Source: Candidatus Nanopelagicales bacterium (lineage in GTDB: Bacteria; Actinomycetota; Actinomycetes; S36-B12; UBA10799). From it: a stretch of DNA of 7,095 nucleotides. The notes under the pieces were generated by a model, which worked only from the letters and a program-made list of their open reading frames with translations, was not told the DNA's origin and searched no databases. The DNA is taken from the NCBI GenBank assembly GCA_025455985.1, contig JALOLM010000117.1:1-7095 (forward strand), written 5' to 3'. How positions within the stretch are numbered: position 1 is the stretch's first letter; the number at the start of each line of letters is the position of its first letter. The translations under genes were made by a program, and so were the position numbers. This document shows, one piece after another, positions 1-5,645 of this stretch.

Positions 1-375
1 CAGCATCGGCGTCAGCGGCCGGACCGCGGCTTGTGGGTCCCCGGTGAACCGCACGTCCCCGGGGGCCATCGCAGCCACCGGCGGCAGGAAGCGCATCACC
101 GTGCCGGCCAGGCCGCAGTCGATGTCGGCGGGGGCTCGCAGAGGGCGGCCGTGGATGACCAGCAGGTCCGCTTGTCGGGTGATGTCGGCGCCCAACGCCC
201 GCAGCCCGTCGATCATCAACGCGGTGTCGCGGGCGTCAAGCCAGCCGGACAAGGTGCTGCGCCCAACGGCCAGTGCCGCCAGCACGAGTGCGCGGTTGGT
301 CATCGACTTGGAACCCGGGACCTCCACGGTCGCCTCGAACGCCGTGCGCGCGTGCGGGGCGGCCCAGGTCTGCAT
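1..375 (-). CDS. aroA: 3-phosphoshikimate 1-carboxyvinyltransferase (EPSP synthase), N-terminal part
   Basis: EPSP synthase transfers the enolpyruvyl group of PEP to shikimate-3-phosphate, the sixth step of the shikimate pathway, in the cytoplasm. The first 125 residues are visible; the rest lies beyond the left edge. After a start reading MQTWAAPHA, the substrate-binding PGSKSMTNRAL motif is at about residues 20-30. The family's glycine-rich segment follows as CGLAGTVMRFLPPVAAM at about 86-102, and TGDPQ after it. The ATG at 375 is chosen because an in-frame TAG lies only 12 bases upstream and no other start falls between. A TAGGCT hexamer ends 6 bases before this ATG, so the mRNA is probably leaderless. 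The gene is divergent from the WS/DGAT gene, with a 40-base gap. No frameshift is visible in the part present. Confidence 0.95.
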   Translation of the reverse strand, partial: MQTWAAPHARTAFEATVEVPGSKSMTNRALVLAALAVGRSTLSGWLDARDTALMIDGLRALGADITRQADLLVIHGRPLRAPADIDCGLAGTVMRFLPPVAAMAPGDVRFTGDPQAAVRPLTPML

Positions 376-381
376 CTGACA

Positions 382-387
382 AGCCTA
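382..387 (-). promoter_or_regulatory. Putative -10 element (TAGGCT) of aroA
   Basis: On the minus strand TAGGCT is followed by 6 bases and then the aroA ATG. This puts the expected transcription start on or next to the A of the start codon. A weak -35 candidate, TTGTCC (403-408), lies 15 bases further upstream. No Shine-Dalgarno is present. The same hexamer-to-start spacing recurs at four other genes in the window, which is the main support. Confidence 0.55.
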
Positions 388-415
388 GTTCGGCGGGCGT
401 GGGGACAATGGTCGT

Positions 416-1615
416 GTGGCCGGAACCGTGCGACTGAGTCCGAACGATCTCACGACGCTGGCCACTGATCACGGTCAGGTGCCGATGAACATCGCTGCGG
501 TCCTCGTGTTGGACGGTGGAGCGGCGGGCACCGCCGAGGTGATCGGCCAGCGACTCGCGGCCGTCCCGCGCTTGCGGCAGTCCCTGCGGCGCGGTGGCCG
601 GAGGCGGCTCTACTGGGCCGACGCTGCCTTTGATATTCGCGACCATGTCGCAGCGATGGCGCCGTGTGCCGACGAGCAGGCGCTGTTGGCCGCCGCTGGC
701 GGGCTGGTGTGCCAGCGGTTGCCGATGACGCGGCCGCTGTGGGCGATGCGCTGGTGCGAGATGGCCGATGGCCGGCTGGCCGTCGTGCTGGTCGTCCACC
801 ACGTACTCGCCGACGGCATGGGCGGGTTGGCGCTGCTCGCCGCGCTGGTGGACGGGCTGGGGCCGCCGCCTGCCGCGCCTGTTTCCCAGAAGGATCCCGG
901 GGTGCGCCAGGCTGCCCGTGGACTGCGAGAACTCGGAGTCAGCGGTCGCCCCCGGTTGGTCGCCCCGACGTCGATCACGCGGCCCACGAGCAGCCGTCGG
1001 AGGGTGGCGGTGGCCAGGCTCGAGTTGGCGCCGGTGGTGGCGGTGGCCCACGACCATGCCGTGACAGTCAACGACGTCGTGATCGCAGCGGTCAGCGAGG
1101 TGCTGTTCGACCTCTTGGACAGCCGCGGGGAGCGGCCACCGGAACTGGTCGTGTCCGTGCCGATCTCGATGCGGGGTACCGGCGAGCAGTTGGGCAACCA
1201 GGTGGGTGCAGTGCCGGTGGCGGTGCCGCGGGGGCTGGACTTCGGCTTGAGGGTGGCCCACATCGCCGGTCGGACGCGGGCGGCCAAAGCCGGCGCGCGG
1301 GGCAGCTCGTCGGTGATCCTCGGTTGGGCGTTCAGGGGGCTCGGTGCCCTGCGGCTCGCGCAGTTCTTCGTCGACCGGCAGCGGTTGGTGCACACCTTCG
1401 AGACGAATCTGCGCGGTCCTGCCCAGCTGCTGGTCATCGACGGCCGGACCGTTGAGGCGATCGTCCCTATAGCGGTCAATCCGGGCAACGTGGGGGTTTC
1501 CTTCGATGTGCTGTCCTACTCCGGGAGGTTGCTGATCAGCGTGGTGGCGGACCCGGAGCAGGTGGACGCGCAAGCGGTGGCCGGTTCGTTGCAGGAGGTC
1601 CTTGCGGGGCTCTGA
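416..1615 (+). CDS. WS/DGAT family acyltransferase (wax ester synthase / diacylglycerol acyltransferase type)
   Basis: Members of this family transfer an acyl group from acyl-CoA to diacylglycerol or a long-chain alcohol, making triacylglycerol or wax esters; they are common in actinobacteria that store neutral lipid. The catalytic HHxxxDG motif appears as HHVLADG at residues 128-134, preceded by PLW (107-109). The C-terminal family signatures are also present: VSVPISMR, GNQVGAVPV, NLRGPAQ and GNVGVSFDVLSYSG. At 399 residues it is shorter than the usual 450-470; the linker after the catalytic motif looks condensed. The GTG at 416 is used because the conserved RLSPND start follows within a few residues. 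An ATG at 408 is in another frame that stops quickly. A GACAAT hexamer 6 bases before the GTG is a possible weak -10. The acyl acceptor cannot be told from sequence. Confidence 0.88.
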   Translation: MAGTVRLSPNDLTTLATDHGQVPMNIAAVLVLDGGAAGTAEVIGQRLAAVPRLRQSLRRGGRRRLYWADAAFDIRDHVAAMAPCADEQALLAAAGGLVCQRLPMTRPLWAMRWCEMADGRLAVVLVVHHVLADGMGGLALLAALVDGLGPPPAAPVSQKDPGVRQAARGLRELGVSGRPRLVAPTSITRPTSSRRRVAVARLELAPVVAVAHDHAVTVNDVVIAAVSEVLFDLLDSRGERPPELVVSVPISMRGTGEQLGNQVGAVPVAVPRGLDFGLRVAHIAGRTRAAKAGARGSSSVILGWAFRGLGALRLAQFFVDRQRLVHTFETNLRGPAQLLVIDGRTVEAIVPIAVNPGNVGVSFDVLSYSGRLLISVVADPEQVDAQAVAGSLQEVLAGL

Positions 1616-1663
1616 GGCGGGGACGCTCCCGAACGCAGGCCTCACATGTGGTCGGATGGTCGT

Positions 1664-2341
1664 ATGTGCGGAAGGTACGCCGCGGCCAAGGACGTCGCGT
1701 CGCTGGTGGAAGAGTTCGAGGTCGCCCGGCCACCCGACGAGCGGTTGCCGGAGGACTTCAATGTCGCGCCGAGCAAGAAGGTCTACATGGTGGTCGACCG
1801 CCCCGCCGAGGAGACGGTGGAGCGGCAACTGCGGGTAGCGAAGTGGGGACTCGTCCCGTCGTGGGCGAAGGACCCCAAGATCGGCAATCGCATGATCAAC
1901 GCCCGGATCGAGACAGCTGCCGAGAAACCCGCGTTCCGCCGGGCATGGGCCAAGCGCCGCTGTCTGCTGCCCGCCGACGGGTACTACGAGTGGTACGCAG
2001 GGGAAGGGCCCAAACAGCCCTTCTTCATCCACCGTCCCGATGGTTCATCGCTGGCCATGGCCGGGCTGTACGAGTTCTGGAAGGACGGCGAGGACTGGCT
2101 GGTCACGACCTGCGTGCTCACCACCTCGGCCCCCGACGCTCTGGGGCAGATCCACGACCGGATGCCGTTGTTGATCCCCCGGGAGCACTGGGCCGGGTGG
2201 CTGGACCCTGAGCACCCGCCCGTGCCGGAGATGGCCGTGCCCGCGATGGCCACGGGGTTGGAGGCGTATCCGGTGAGCACCGAGGTCAACAATGTGCGCC
2301 ACAACGGCCCGCAGCTGATCGAGCCGATGGCCGCCTCGTGA
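1664..2341 (+). CDS. SRAP-family abasic-site processing protein (YedK/HMCES type)
   Basis: SRAP proteins crosslink covalently to abasic sites in single-stranded DNA through the N-terminal cysteine, protecting stalled replication forks. The protein opens with MCGRY, so Cys2 becomes the nucleophile once Met1 is removed. The other active-site positions known from E. coli YedK are recognisable: Asn79 in NARIET, Glu109 in DGYYEW and His164 in IHDRMP. WGLVPSWAKD and VNNVRHNGPQLIEP are further family signatures. An ATG at 1646 is also in frame but would add six residues before the cysteine and block the chemistry, so 1664 is preferred. The length of 225 residues is normal. The stop overlaps the next start (GTGA), so the hydrolase is probably translationally coupled. 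All catalytic residues are intact. No clear promoter or Shine-Dalgarno is seen before it; it lies 48 bases after the WS/DGAT stop. Confidence 0.93.
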   Translation: MCGRYAAAKDVASLVEEFEVARPPDERLPEDFNVAPSKKVYMVVDRPAEETVERQLRVAKWGLVPSWAKDPKIGNRMINARIETAAEKPAFRRAWAKRRCLLPADGYYEWYAGEGPKQPFFIHRPDGSSLAMAGLYEFWKDGEDWLVTTCVLTTSAPDALGQIHDRMPLLIPREHWAGWLDPEHPPVPEMAVPAMATGLEAYPVSTEVNNVRHNGPQLIEPMAAS

Positions 2342-2919
2342 TCGAGGTCGACACGAGCAAGGGCCTGGCACGGTTCCAGGAGTTCCGCGCCGCCACCCCG
2401 CAGGCCGTGCTCGTGCTGGGTCACGGCGCGGGCGGAGGTGGTGTGGCACCAGATCTGGCTGCGCTGGCCGAGGCGCTGCCGCCGATGGGTGTCTCGGTGC
2501 TGTTGCACGAGCAGCCGTGGAAGGTGGCGGGCAAGAAGGTGGCTGCGGCGCCGGCCGTTCTGGACGTCGCGTGGATCGAGTCCTTGGCCACGCTGGACGG
2601 ACCCTTGATCGTGGGTGGTCGCTCCGCGGGCGCCCGGGTGGCCTGCCGTACTGCTGCGGACGTCGGGGCGGTGGCGGTAGTCGCGCTGGCCTTCCCGCTG
2701 CACCCGCCGGGCAAGCCGGAGCGCTCCCGGGCCGCGGAATTGGCCGTCGACGTGCCCCTGCGGGTGATCCAGGGGGAGCGTGACCCGTTCGGCCGGCCCG
2801 CGGAGTTCCCGGCGGGGTTGGATCTCGTGGCCGTACCGGGGGACCACTCCCTGCGTCAAGGCCTGGATCAGGTGGTGGCGGCGGTGGTGGACTTCGTCGG
2901 CGGGAATGCCTCAGCGTGA
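2338..2919 (+). CDS. Small alpha/beta hydrolase (KANL3/Tex30-like, dienelactone-hydrolase fold)
   Basis: This is a 193-residue alpha/beta hydrolase with a complete apparent triad. Ser96 sits in the nucleophile elbow GGRSAGAR (93-100), Asp149 is in GERDPFG, and His170 is in PGDHSLR. The oxyanion segment LGHGAGGG (27-34) follows the first core strand. The pattern resembles the small KANL3/Tex30-like hydrolase family, whose bacterial members mostly have no known substrate, so none is assigned. There is no signal peptide or membrane segment, and it is likely cytoplasmic. The GTG start overlaps the SRAP stop by four bases, implying coupled translation. Its last codons contain the -35 region of the predicted SigR promoter, so the sigma gene's stress promoter is embedded in this gene's end. 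Confidence 0.82.
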   Translation: MIEVDTSKGLARFQEFRAATPQAVLVLGHGAGGGGVAPDLAALAEALPPMGVSVLLHEQPWKVAGKKVAAAPAVLDVAWIESLATLDGPLIVGGRSAGARVACRTAADVGAVAVVALAFPLHPPGKPERSRAAELAVDVPLRVIQGERDPFGRPAEFPAGLDLVAVPGDHSLRQGLDQVVAAVVDFVGGNASA

Positions 2920-2928
2920 TCGGGTGTT
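2902..2928 (+). promoter_or_regulatory. Predicted SigR/SigH-dependent promoter (GGGAAT-N18-GTT)
   Basis: GGGAAT at 2902-2907 and GTT at 2926-2928 are separated by exactly 18 bases. This matches the GGAAT-N18/19-GTT consensus known for Streptomyces SigR and, closely, mycobacterial SigH promoters. The -35 lies in the last codons of the hydrolase gene and the -10 just after its stop. A start at about 2934-2937 would give a leader of about 22-25 bases to the ATG at 2959. This predicts that the sigma factor drives its own gene. Confidence 0.72.
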
Positions 2929-2948
2929 TACGGATTGACGTAGACAGC

Positions 2949-2961
2949 GGAGGTGGGAATG
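2949..2961 (+). promoter_or_regulatory. Shine-Dalgarno and upstream ATG for a longer sigma isoform
   Basis: GGAGG (2949-2953) is followed by 5 bases and an ATG (2959-2961) in frame with the sigma gene. This start would add 21 residues (beginning MLLLDDPRTIVDG) to the 195-residue form, giving 216. A GTG at 2953 is also in frame but overlaps the Shine-Dalgarno itself, so it is less likely. The site would be present only on transcripts from the upstream SigR-type promoter. Confidence 0.6.
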
Positions 2962-3007
2962 CTCCTTCTGGACGACCCGAGGACCATCGTCGACGGGGTC
3001 GGCGCAC

Positions 3008-3013
3008 TAGGCT
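3008..3013 (+). promoter_or_regulatory. Putative -10 element (TAGGCT) for leaderless sigR transcript
   Basis: TAGGCT is followed by 8 bases and the ATG at 3022, with no Shine-Dalgarno before that ATG. The same hexamer precedes aroA, and close variants precede three other genes here. It would act as the constitutive promoter making the short sigma form. No good -35 is visible at the expected spacing. Confidence 0.5.
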
Positions 3014-3021
3014 CTCGAATC

Positions 3022-3609
3022 ATGGCGGACAGCGAGGCGGAACTGGCTGAGCGTTTCGAGGCGGAGGTCATTCCGCTGCTCGACACGCTCTACGCCGGCG
3101 CCTTGCGCATGGCCCGCAATCCCGACGATGCCAGCGACCTCGTACAGGAGACCGTCGAGCGGGCCTTCAAGGGTTTCAAATCCTTCACCCCCGGCACCAA
3201 CCTGCGGGCCTGGCTGTTCCGGATCATGACCAACGCGTACATCAACACCTACCGCAAGAAGCAGCGGCAGCCTCAGCAGTCCTCAGCCGACGACGTCGAG
3301 GACTGGCAGATGGCGCGGGCTGCCTCACACACGGCCGGTGGCTTGCGCTCAGCGGAGGCCGAGGCGCTTGACCGGCTTCCCGACTCCGACGTCAAGGACG
3401 CTCTGGCGGCCATCGGCGAGGACTACCGGCTGGCGGTCTACTACGCAGACGTCGAAGGGTTCGCCTACAAGGAGATCGCGGAGATCATGGGCACGCCGGT
3501 GGGAACGGTCATGTCCCGGCTGCATCGTGGTCGCAGGCAGTTGCGCGAGCGCCTCGAGGGGTATGCCGCCGAACGAGGTCTGATCCCGGATCAGGGGGCC
3601 GAATCATGA
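3022..3609 (+). CDS. sigR: ECF sigma factor, SigR/SigH type (thiol-oxidative stress)
   Basis: This RNA polymerase sigma factor directs the thiol-oxidative/disulfide stress response in actinobacteria. Region 2 spans about residues 17-84, with DLVQETVERAFKGFKSF for core binding and -10 melting, then NLRAWLFRIMTNAYINTYRK. Region 4 (about 120-178) includes YADVEGFAYKEIAEIM and the -35-reading helix GTVMSRLHRGRRQL, very close to mycobacterial SigH. The length of 195 residues from the ATG at 3022 is typical. In-frame starts at 2959 (with a good Shine-Dalgarno) and 2953 could give a longer isoform; 3022 is taken as the core start because family homology begins about there and a TAGGCT -10 lies just before it. 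Its stop overlaps the anti-sigma start (ATGA). The adjacent RsrA-type gene supports SigR rather than another ECF group. Confidence 0.95.
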   Translation: MADSEAELAERFEAEVIPLLDTLYAGALRMARNPDDASDLVQETVERAFKGFKSFTPGTNLRAWLFRIMTNAYINTYRKKQRQPQQSSADDVEDWQMARAASHTAGGLRSAEAEALDRLPDSDVKDALAAIGEDYRLAVYYADVEGFAYKEIAEIMGTPVGTVMSRLHRGRRQLRERLEGYAAERGLIPDQGAES

Positions 3610-3863
3610 GTGGTTGTGCAGATCCCCGCGGCTGCGACGACGCCAGCAAGCACCTCTACGAGTACCAGCACCATGAGCTGGACGCCGAAGCGTACGGGCG
3701 GATCAAGGAACACCTGCGCACTTGTGACCACTGTCAGAACCTCTACCAGGAGGAAGAGGTCATCCAGCAGCGGGTGAAGGCCTGTGCGTGTGAGGCCGCC
3801 CCGGAACAACTGCGCTCACGCGTCGTGGCGTGGATCGCGACCTTCCGGATGACCAGCGGCTGA
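3606..3863 (+). CDS. rsrA: RsrA-type zinc-binding redox anti-sigma factor
   Basis: This is the cytoplasmic anti-sigma factor that holds the sigma factor inactive while reduced; disulfide formation releases zinc and the sigma factor. It is 85 residues, slightly shorter than Streptomyces RsrA. The ZAS motif HxxxCxxC is His36-Cys40-Cys43 (HLRTCDHC). Cys10 matches the RsrA cysteine numbered 11, so the four zinc-ligand positions are all present with a one-residue offset. A further Cys60/Cys62 pair (CAC) corresponds to the C-terminal cysteines of RsrA, and Cys4 is extra. No membrane segment is present, as expected for this class. Translation is coupled to the sigma gene through a 4-base overlap, which favours balanced amounts of the pair. 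Its stop is only 6 bases from the convergent bL37 stop. Confidence 0.93.
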   Translation: MSGCADPRGCDDASKHLYEYQHHELDAEAYGRIKEHLRTCDHCQNLYQEEEVIQQRVKACACEAAPEQLRSRVVAWIATFRMTSG

Positions 3864-3869
3864 ATCGCC

Positions 3870-3944
3870 TCAGGCGTTGGGGCGGCGGCCGTGGTTCGAA
3901 CTGCTCTTCTTGCGGTCGCGACGTTTGCGGGCGCGCTTGCTCAT
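3870..3944 (-). CDS. bL37-type mini ribosomal protein (24 residues)
   Basis: This very short ORF encodes a 24-residue, strongly basic peptide opening with MSKRARKRRDRKK and closing with SSNHGRRPNA. It matches the actinobacterial 50S protein bL37 first seen in mycobacterial ribosome structures, which has the same basic run followed by NHGxRPN. The ATG is preceded by AGGAG (3950-3954) with 5-base spacing. That AGGAG overlaps the TAG stop of the upstream minus-strand gene, so the two are probably one operon. Its role would be structural, in the 23S rRNA of the large subunit. It contains no cysteine. The gene is convergent to rsrA with 6 bases between the stops. Genes this size are often missed by automatic annotation. 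Confidence 0.85.
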   Translation of the reverse strand: MSKRARKRRDRKKSSSNHGRRPNA

Positions 3945-3952
3945 GGTGGCTC

Positions 3953-4384
3953 CTAACCGTTGAGTCGGCGGTTGAGGGCGCTGAGCACCGACCGGGCCAA
4001 CGCATCCTCGACTTCACCTCGTACCAGTGCCGATCCTACGAGAGGCTGCTGACGGCCTGAGCCATCGGGGAACCGTACGACGGTGAGCGCAACCGTCCTG
4101 CCGGGGATCGCGATCACCTGCGAACTCTCGAGTTCCACACCGGTGGGCAGCATGTCGGTGAGGGCCGCCAGGGTCGCGGTCGCGATCGTTCGCTCTCGAT
4201 CACCATCGTGGCGGGTAGCCCGGCCGGTCATGGTCCGCCCACCCAGGGTCAGCGATGCAGTGGCGCTCACTTCGCTGCCCGCCCGCTTCACGGAGATCGC
4301 TGTCAGAGCTGGCCGAGGGGTGCCGGCCGACAGCGGATCGTCGGCGGGGTCTGCCGCCCGGGCGAGGATGTGCGCGTCACTCAC
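3953..4384 (-). CDS. Conserved-looking hypothetical protein upstream of bL37
   Basis: I do not recognise this 143-residue protein. It has no signal peptide, membrane segment or cysteine. Residues 25-57 look like beta strands (LTAISVKRAG, VSATASLTLGG), 65-79 like a helix (RTIATATLAALTDML), 84-105 and 114-122 like strands (ELESSQVIAI, VALTVVRF, LVGSALV), and 126-141 like a second helix (EDALARSVLSALNRRL). This is a repeated beta-beta-alpha layout seen in small regulatory or binding domains, but no function follows from it. The GTG at 4384 is chosen because TAGGGT lies 7 bases upstream, the pattern found at other starts here; the frame stays open further upstream but runs into the divergent pilT gene. 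Its TAG stop overlaps the bL37 Shine-Dalgarno, suggesting a shared mRNA. Confidence 0.75.
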   Translation of the reverse strand: MSDAHILARAADPADDPLSAGTPRPALTAISVKRAGSEVSATASLTLGGRTMTGRATRHDGDRERTIATATLAALTDMLPTGVELESSQVIAIPGRTVALTVVRFPDGSGRQQPLVGSALVRGEVEDALARSVLSALNRRLNG

Positions 4385-4391
4385 CCTGGCC

Positions 4392-4397
4392 ACCCTA
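4392..4397 (-). promoter_or_regulatory. Putative -10 element (TAGGGT) of the bL37 operon
   Basis: TAGGGT on the minus strand is followed by 7 bases and GTG at 4384, with no Shine-Dalgarno. TTCGGA, 17 bases further upstream (4415-4420), is a weak -35 candidate. This is consistent with a leaderless transcript that would also carry bL37. Confidence 0.45.
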
Positions 4398-4456
4398 GTG
4401 CCGGGGGCCTCGATTCCGAACTCAACCGCACGCCGGGATCTGACGAAGCAAACATC

Positions 4457-5551
4457 GTGGAACTGAATCGCCCCACGGCCATCGAGCCGTATCTGCGCGC
4501 CCTCGTCGACCACGGCGGATCCGATCTGCACATCAAGGCCGGGGTGGTGCCGCGCATACGCATCGACGGCACCTTGCGCCCTTTGCGCAGCGAACCGGTG
4601 TCGGAGGTCGTCACCGACCAGATGCTGGCCGAGATCATCCGCGCCGACCTGGTGGACGAATTCGCGCTGACCGGGGAGGCTGACTTCGCGCTCATGGTCG
4701 ATGGCGTCGGACGCTTCCGGGTCAACGCCTTCCGCCAGCGCGGGCATGTGGGCATGGTGTTCCGCCGGGTGGCCATCGGTGCTCCTGCCCTGGAGTCACT
4801 CGGGCTGCCGGCGCCGGTCTCGGCTCTGGCGTTGCAGCCGCGCGGACTCATCCTGGTCACTGGTCCCACCGGTTCGGGCAAGACCACAACGCTGGCGGGC
4901 ATGATCGACGAGGTCAACCGCTACCGCGACGTGCACGTCGTGACCATCGAGGACCCGATCGAGATCATCCATCACGACAAGCGGGCCCTGATCAACCAGC
5001 GGGAGGTGCGCATCGACACTGCCGACTTCAAGGTGGCCATGCGTGCGGCGATGCGCCAGGATCCCGATGTCATCCAGATCGGCGAGATGCGCGACGTCGA
5101 GACCGTCCATGCCGGCCTGAGTGCCGCTGAGACCGGCCACCTGGTCCTGTCCACCCTGCACACCGTGGACGCCCAGGAGACGATCAACCGGGTGATCGAC
5201 TTCTTCCCGCCCCATGAGCAGCAGCAGGTACGGCTGTCCTTGGCCGGTGCTTTGCGCGGCATCCTGTGCCAGCGGCTGATCCCGCGTGCTGACGGCCGCG
5301 GCCGCTGCGTGGCGATGGAGATCTGCATCAATACCGGACGCGTCGCCGATGCCATCGTCGACAAGTCCAAGACCGGCACGATCACGTCCCTGATCGCCGA
5401 GGGCCGGTTCTACGGGATGCAGACCTTCGACCAGCACCTGGTGGAGTTGTACCGCAGCCAGACCATCACTCTGGAGGAGGCCATGGCCGGATCCAGCAGT
5501 CCGCACGACCTCGAGGTGGAGTTGCGCCGGTTGGGGCTCGTCGCCAGCTGA
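4457..5551 (+). CDS. pilT: PilT-type type IV pilus retraction ATPase
   Basis: PilT-family hexameric ATPases power retraction of type IV pili at the inner face of the membrane. The 364-residue protein has the usual two parts: an N-terminal PAS-like domain (LVDHGGSDLHIKAG at about 16-29, DFALMVDGVGRFRVNAFRQ at about 76-94), then the RecA-like core. Walker A is GPTGSGKT (136-143), the Asp box TIEDPIE (163-169), Walker B PDVIQIGEMRD (203-213, Glu210 catalytic) and the His box TGHLVLSTLHT (226-236). GMQTFDQ (320-326) follows. The AIRNLIRE segment of proteobacterial PilT is replaced by VADAIVDKSK. The GTG at 4457 is preferred over an upstream ATG at 4208 because the product then starts VELN, near the family's MELNELL start, and because 4208 lies inside the divergent gene. 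No Shine-Dalgarno or -10 is clear. No other pilus gene is in the window. Confidence 0.9.
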   Translation: MELNRPTAIEPYLRALVDHGGSDLHIKAGVVPRIRIDGTLRPLRSEPVSEVVTDQMLAEIIRADLVDEFALTGEADFALMVDGVGRFRVNAFRQRGHVGMVFRRVAIGAPALESLGLPAPVSALALQPRGLILVTGPTGSGKTTTLAGMIDEVNRYRDVHVVTIEDPIEIIHHDKRALINQREVRIDTADFKVAMRAAMRQDPDVIQIGEMRDVETVHAGLSAAETGHLVLSTLHTVDAQETINRVIDFFPPHEQQQVRLSLAGALRGILCQRLIPRADGRGRCVAMEICINTGRVADAIVDKSKTGTITSLIAEGRFYGMQTFDQHLVELYRSQTITLEEAMAGSSSPHDLEVELRRLGLVAS

Positions 5552-5563
5552 GGTCGTCGGGGG

Positions 5564-5579
5564 TTCTTAGCGGTAAGAA
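5564..5579. repeat. Short AT-rich inverted repeat after pilT
   Basis: TTCTTA and TAAGAA are perfect 6-base arms around a GCGG loop, 12 bases after the pilT stop. The arms are entirely non-GC apart from one pair, which stands out in this GC-rich region. It could be a small hairpin in the pilT 3' UTR or an operator-like site; nothing decides between them. Confidence 0.5.
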
Positions 5580-5585
5580 GTTGTG

Positions 5586-5636
5586 TCAGGCGTGAGATGT
5601 TGTTGCGTCCCCGATGCGACGAACTCTAACGCCTGG
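5586..5636. terminator. Long imperfect hairpin between convergent pilT and bsaP
   Basis: CAGGCGT (5587-5593) pairs with ACGCCTG (5629-5635). The stem continues inward with A-U/G-C/A-U pairs at 5595-5597 and a block at 5600-5608 pairing with 5614-5622 using some G-U wobbles, closing on a five-base CCCCG loop. Only three mismatched positions interrupt about 19 pairs. It lies between two genes that face each other, where a bidirectional terminator is expected. There is no run of T on either side, so it is not a canonical intrinsic terminator. Confidence 0.55.
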
Positions 5637-5645
5637 GGCGCGGGC

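Noticed and set aside
1643..1650. CACATGTG palindrome before the SRAP gene
   Set aside because: It is only 8 bases, has no second copy and no recognisable regulator site, so chance explains it.
1646..1663. Upstream ATG for the SRAP gene (adds MWSDGR)
   Set aside because: SRAP chemistry needs cysteine as residue 2, which only the ATG at 1664 provides.
236..2032. A long open frame (598 codons) on the minus strand across the WS/DGAT and SRAP genes
   Set aside because: Its translation is rich in Arg, His, Pro and Gly with no domain motifs, typical of antisense shadows in GC-rich DNA, while the plus strand encodes two clear protein families.
2955..2960. A second GGGAAT as a SigR-type -35 closer to the sigma start
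   Set aside because: The bases 18-19 positions downstream read GAG/AGG rather than GTT, so there is no matching -10; the copy at 2902-2907 has the exact GTT.
3864..3875. CGCCT-C-AGGCG as a terminator between rsrA and bL37
   Set aside because: The loop would be a single base and there is no T-tract, so a stable hairpin cannot form as drawn.
4208..4456. N-terminal extension of PilT from an upstream ATG
   Set aside because: The added residues show no PilT homology and run through the coding region and promoter of the divergent 143-residue gene.
4385..4747. N-terminal extension of the 143-residue protein into pilT
   Set aside because: The extra residues are antisense to the conserved PilT N-terminal domain, and a -10-like TAGGGT sits just before the GTG at 4384.
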